A stretch of DNA of 39,187 nucleotides. It comes from an uncultured Prevotella sp. GTDB taxonomy: Bacteria; Bacteroidota; Bacteroidia; Bacteroidales; Bacteroidaceae. Positions 38,562 through 39,187 of this stretch are shown here, piece by piece. The notes beneath the pieces were generated by a model. The model had not been told where the DNA came from, did not search any database, and saw only the letters and a program-made list of their open reading frames with translations. The stretch is taken from contig CAMNPN010000106.1 of assembly GCA_946548085.1 (NCBI GenBank), positions 1 through 39,187 of the forward strand, read 5' to 3'. A program made the translations under genes and the position numbers. The number at the start of each line of letters is the position of its first letter. The stretch's first letter is position 1.

Positions 38562-39187
38562 AATCCTTAATATTTGAGTTGATAATATCATCTGAAGAAT
38601 GGTTTATGGGGGCATCGTTCCCTGTGGCACCCGACTTCCTGGCAATGTACCACTTGCCCAGTCCGATACAGAACACCAGAGCGCCGATACCGAAGCCTAT
38701 GTCACCCGCCACGATGCCGAGGAAGATGGCCAGTCCTGCGCCGGTGAACATCTGGCGGATGCCACTCTGGTAGTCATCGTTCGTTTCCTTCGCCTCCTCT
38801 TTCAGCAACTGTTCGGGTATCGGCTGTCCGTTCTGCACGGCCATCTGTGCCAGTTTCAGTTTCTCCTTGCGGTTGCGGTTGATGAAGTACACCACGCCGA
38901 TGATGAGCACGATCGGGAAGAGTACAAACAGGATAAAGAGCACGCCCATGGCGATGAGTCCGCCGATGATCATCTCCGAGTCCACATTCTCTATCACCTC
39001 GCGCCATAAGCCTTTCACATCCTCGTCGGTCGTGATGGTCACGCTGCTGCCGCCCGTGCGTACCGTCGACTGACTGGCAGAGTCGGCTACGGTTGTTGTG
39101 TCTGAAAAGGCTTCGATTGCGTCCTGATTGTTTTTAGTAGAATCCACCTGCTCCGTACGGGGCGTATGGCGGTGCTTCTGTGCTGCT
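38536..39187 (-). CDS. DUF6249-type membrane protein, partial at the window edge
   Basis: At least 216 residues. The frame stays open to the window edge, so the start lies outside; the GTG at 39147 is probably internal. The first visible residues AAQKHRHTPRTEQ look like the start of a mature protein after a signal peptide. Two or three transmembrane segments (MIIGGLIAMGVLFILFVLFP, then VLIIGVVYFI, later LAIFLGIVAGDIGFGIGALV) are separated by a basic loop, as in DUF6249 proteins, which often accompany PspC/ECF genes in Bacteroidetes. It is the first visible gene of the PspC-sigma-DUF5056 operon. Confidence 0.72.
   Translation of the reverse strand, partial: AAQKHRHTPRTEQVDSTKNNQDAIEAFSDTTTVADSASQSTVRTGGSSVTITTDEDVKGLWREVIENVDSEMIIGGLIAMGVLFILFVLFPIVLIIGVVYFINRNRKEKLKLAQMAVQNGQPIPEQLLKEEAKETNDDYQSGIRQMFTGAGLAIFLGIVAGDIGFGIGALVFCIGLGKWYIARKSGATGNDAPINHSSDDIINSNIKDYDKETNAL

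Overview
The window looks like chromosomal DNA of a Bacteroidales bacterium, most likely a Prevotella-type gut or rumen species. The evidence is the recurrent Bacteroidetes promoter motif TAnnTTTG (often with TTTG about 20 bp upstream), the near absence of Shine-Dalgarno sequences, a type IX secretion (T9SS) PorE homologue, proteins ending in a T9SS-like 'QGRR...KGIYI' tail, DUF4369/TlpA and DUF5056/DUF6249 proteins, and DsbD with a C-terminal thioredoxin domain. Most of the window is GC-rich; 32.0-37.4 kb is visibly AT-rich.

Layout. 0.3-2.0 kb: SulP transporter (-). 2.2-4.9 kb: three exported proteins (alanine-rich lipoprotein, Cthe_2159-like carbohydrate-binding protein, TlpA-like lipoprotein). 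4.9-5.3 kb: a heptamer-armed repeat and a truncated ECF sigma remnant. 5.3-7.5 kb: dsbD. 7.5-9.8 kb (-): VTC-domain polyphosphate polymerase, DUF4956 membrane protein, DUF2490 outer-membrane protein. 9.9-10.6 kb: exonuclease III (-). 10.7-14.4 kb: a two-gene heterodimeric ABC exporter. 14.5 kb: tRNA-Arg(CCG). 14.75-17.1 kb (-): lipoprotein and a LamG/OmpA protein, divergent from a TPR sensor kinase and LuxR-type response regulator (17.3-19.8 kb). 19.8-25.4 kb (-): sodium:solute symporter, porin, metallophosphoesterase, transpeptidase. 25.5-27.1 kb: Sel1-repeat and DUF362 proteins. 27.1-27.8 kb: a repeat-rich intergenic region. 27.8-32.0 kb: topB and porE. 32.0-37.4 kb: an AT-rich island. 37.4 kb to the end (-): DUF6249 protein, PspC, ECF sigma and a DUF5056 membrane protein.

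Three things stand out. (1) A family of repeats whose arms are tandem heptamers, usually as an inverted pair around a short core. It occurs between genes and also in frame inside four genes (dsbD, both ABC subunits, the sigma factor). The genic arms use variants that avoid stop codons, and 7-bp units could allow frame switching. (2) An AT-rich island bounded by 92-bp direct repeats copied from the convergent 3' ends of porE and the DUF5056 gene, so both keep a complete end. It carries a UmuD-like protease without UmuC, in a tight gene run with unknown genes and a phospholipase-D-fold protein: a candidate uncharacterised stress or defence module. (3) A mirror-symmetric pair of palindromes between the OmpA-like gene and the two-component operon, each centred about 34 bp from the -7 box it faces, suggesting one regulator activating both directions.

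All calls are from reading the sequence and remembered family features; no database search was run.
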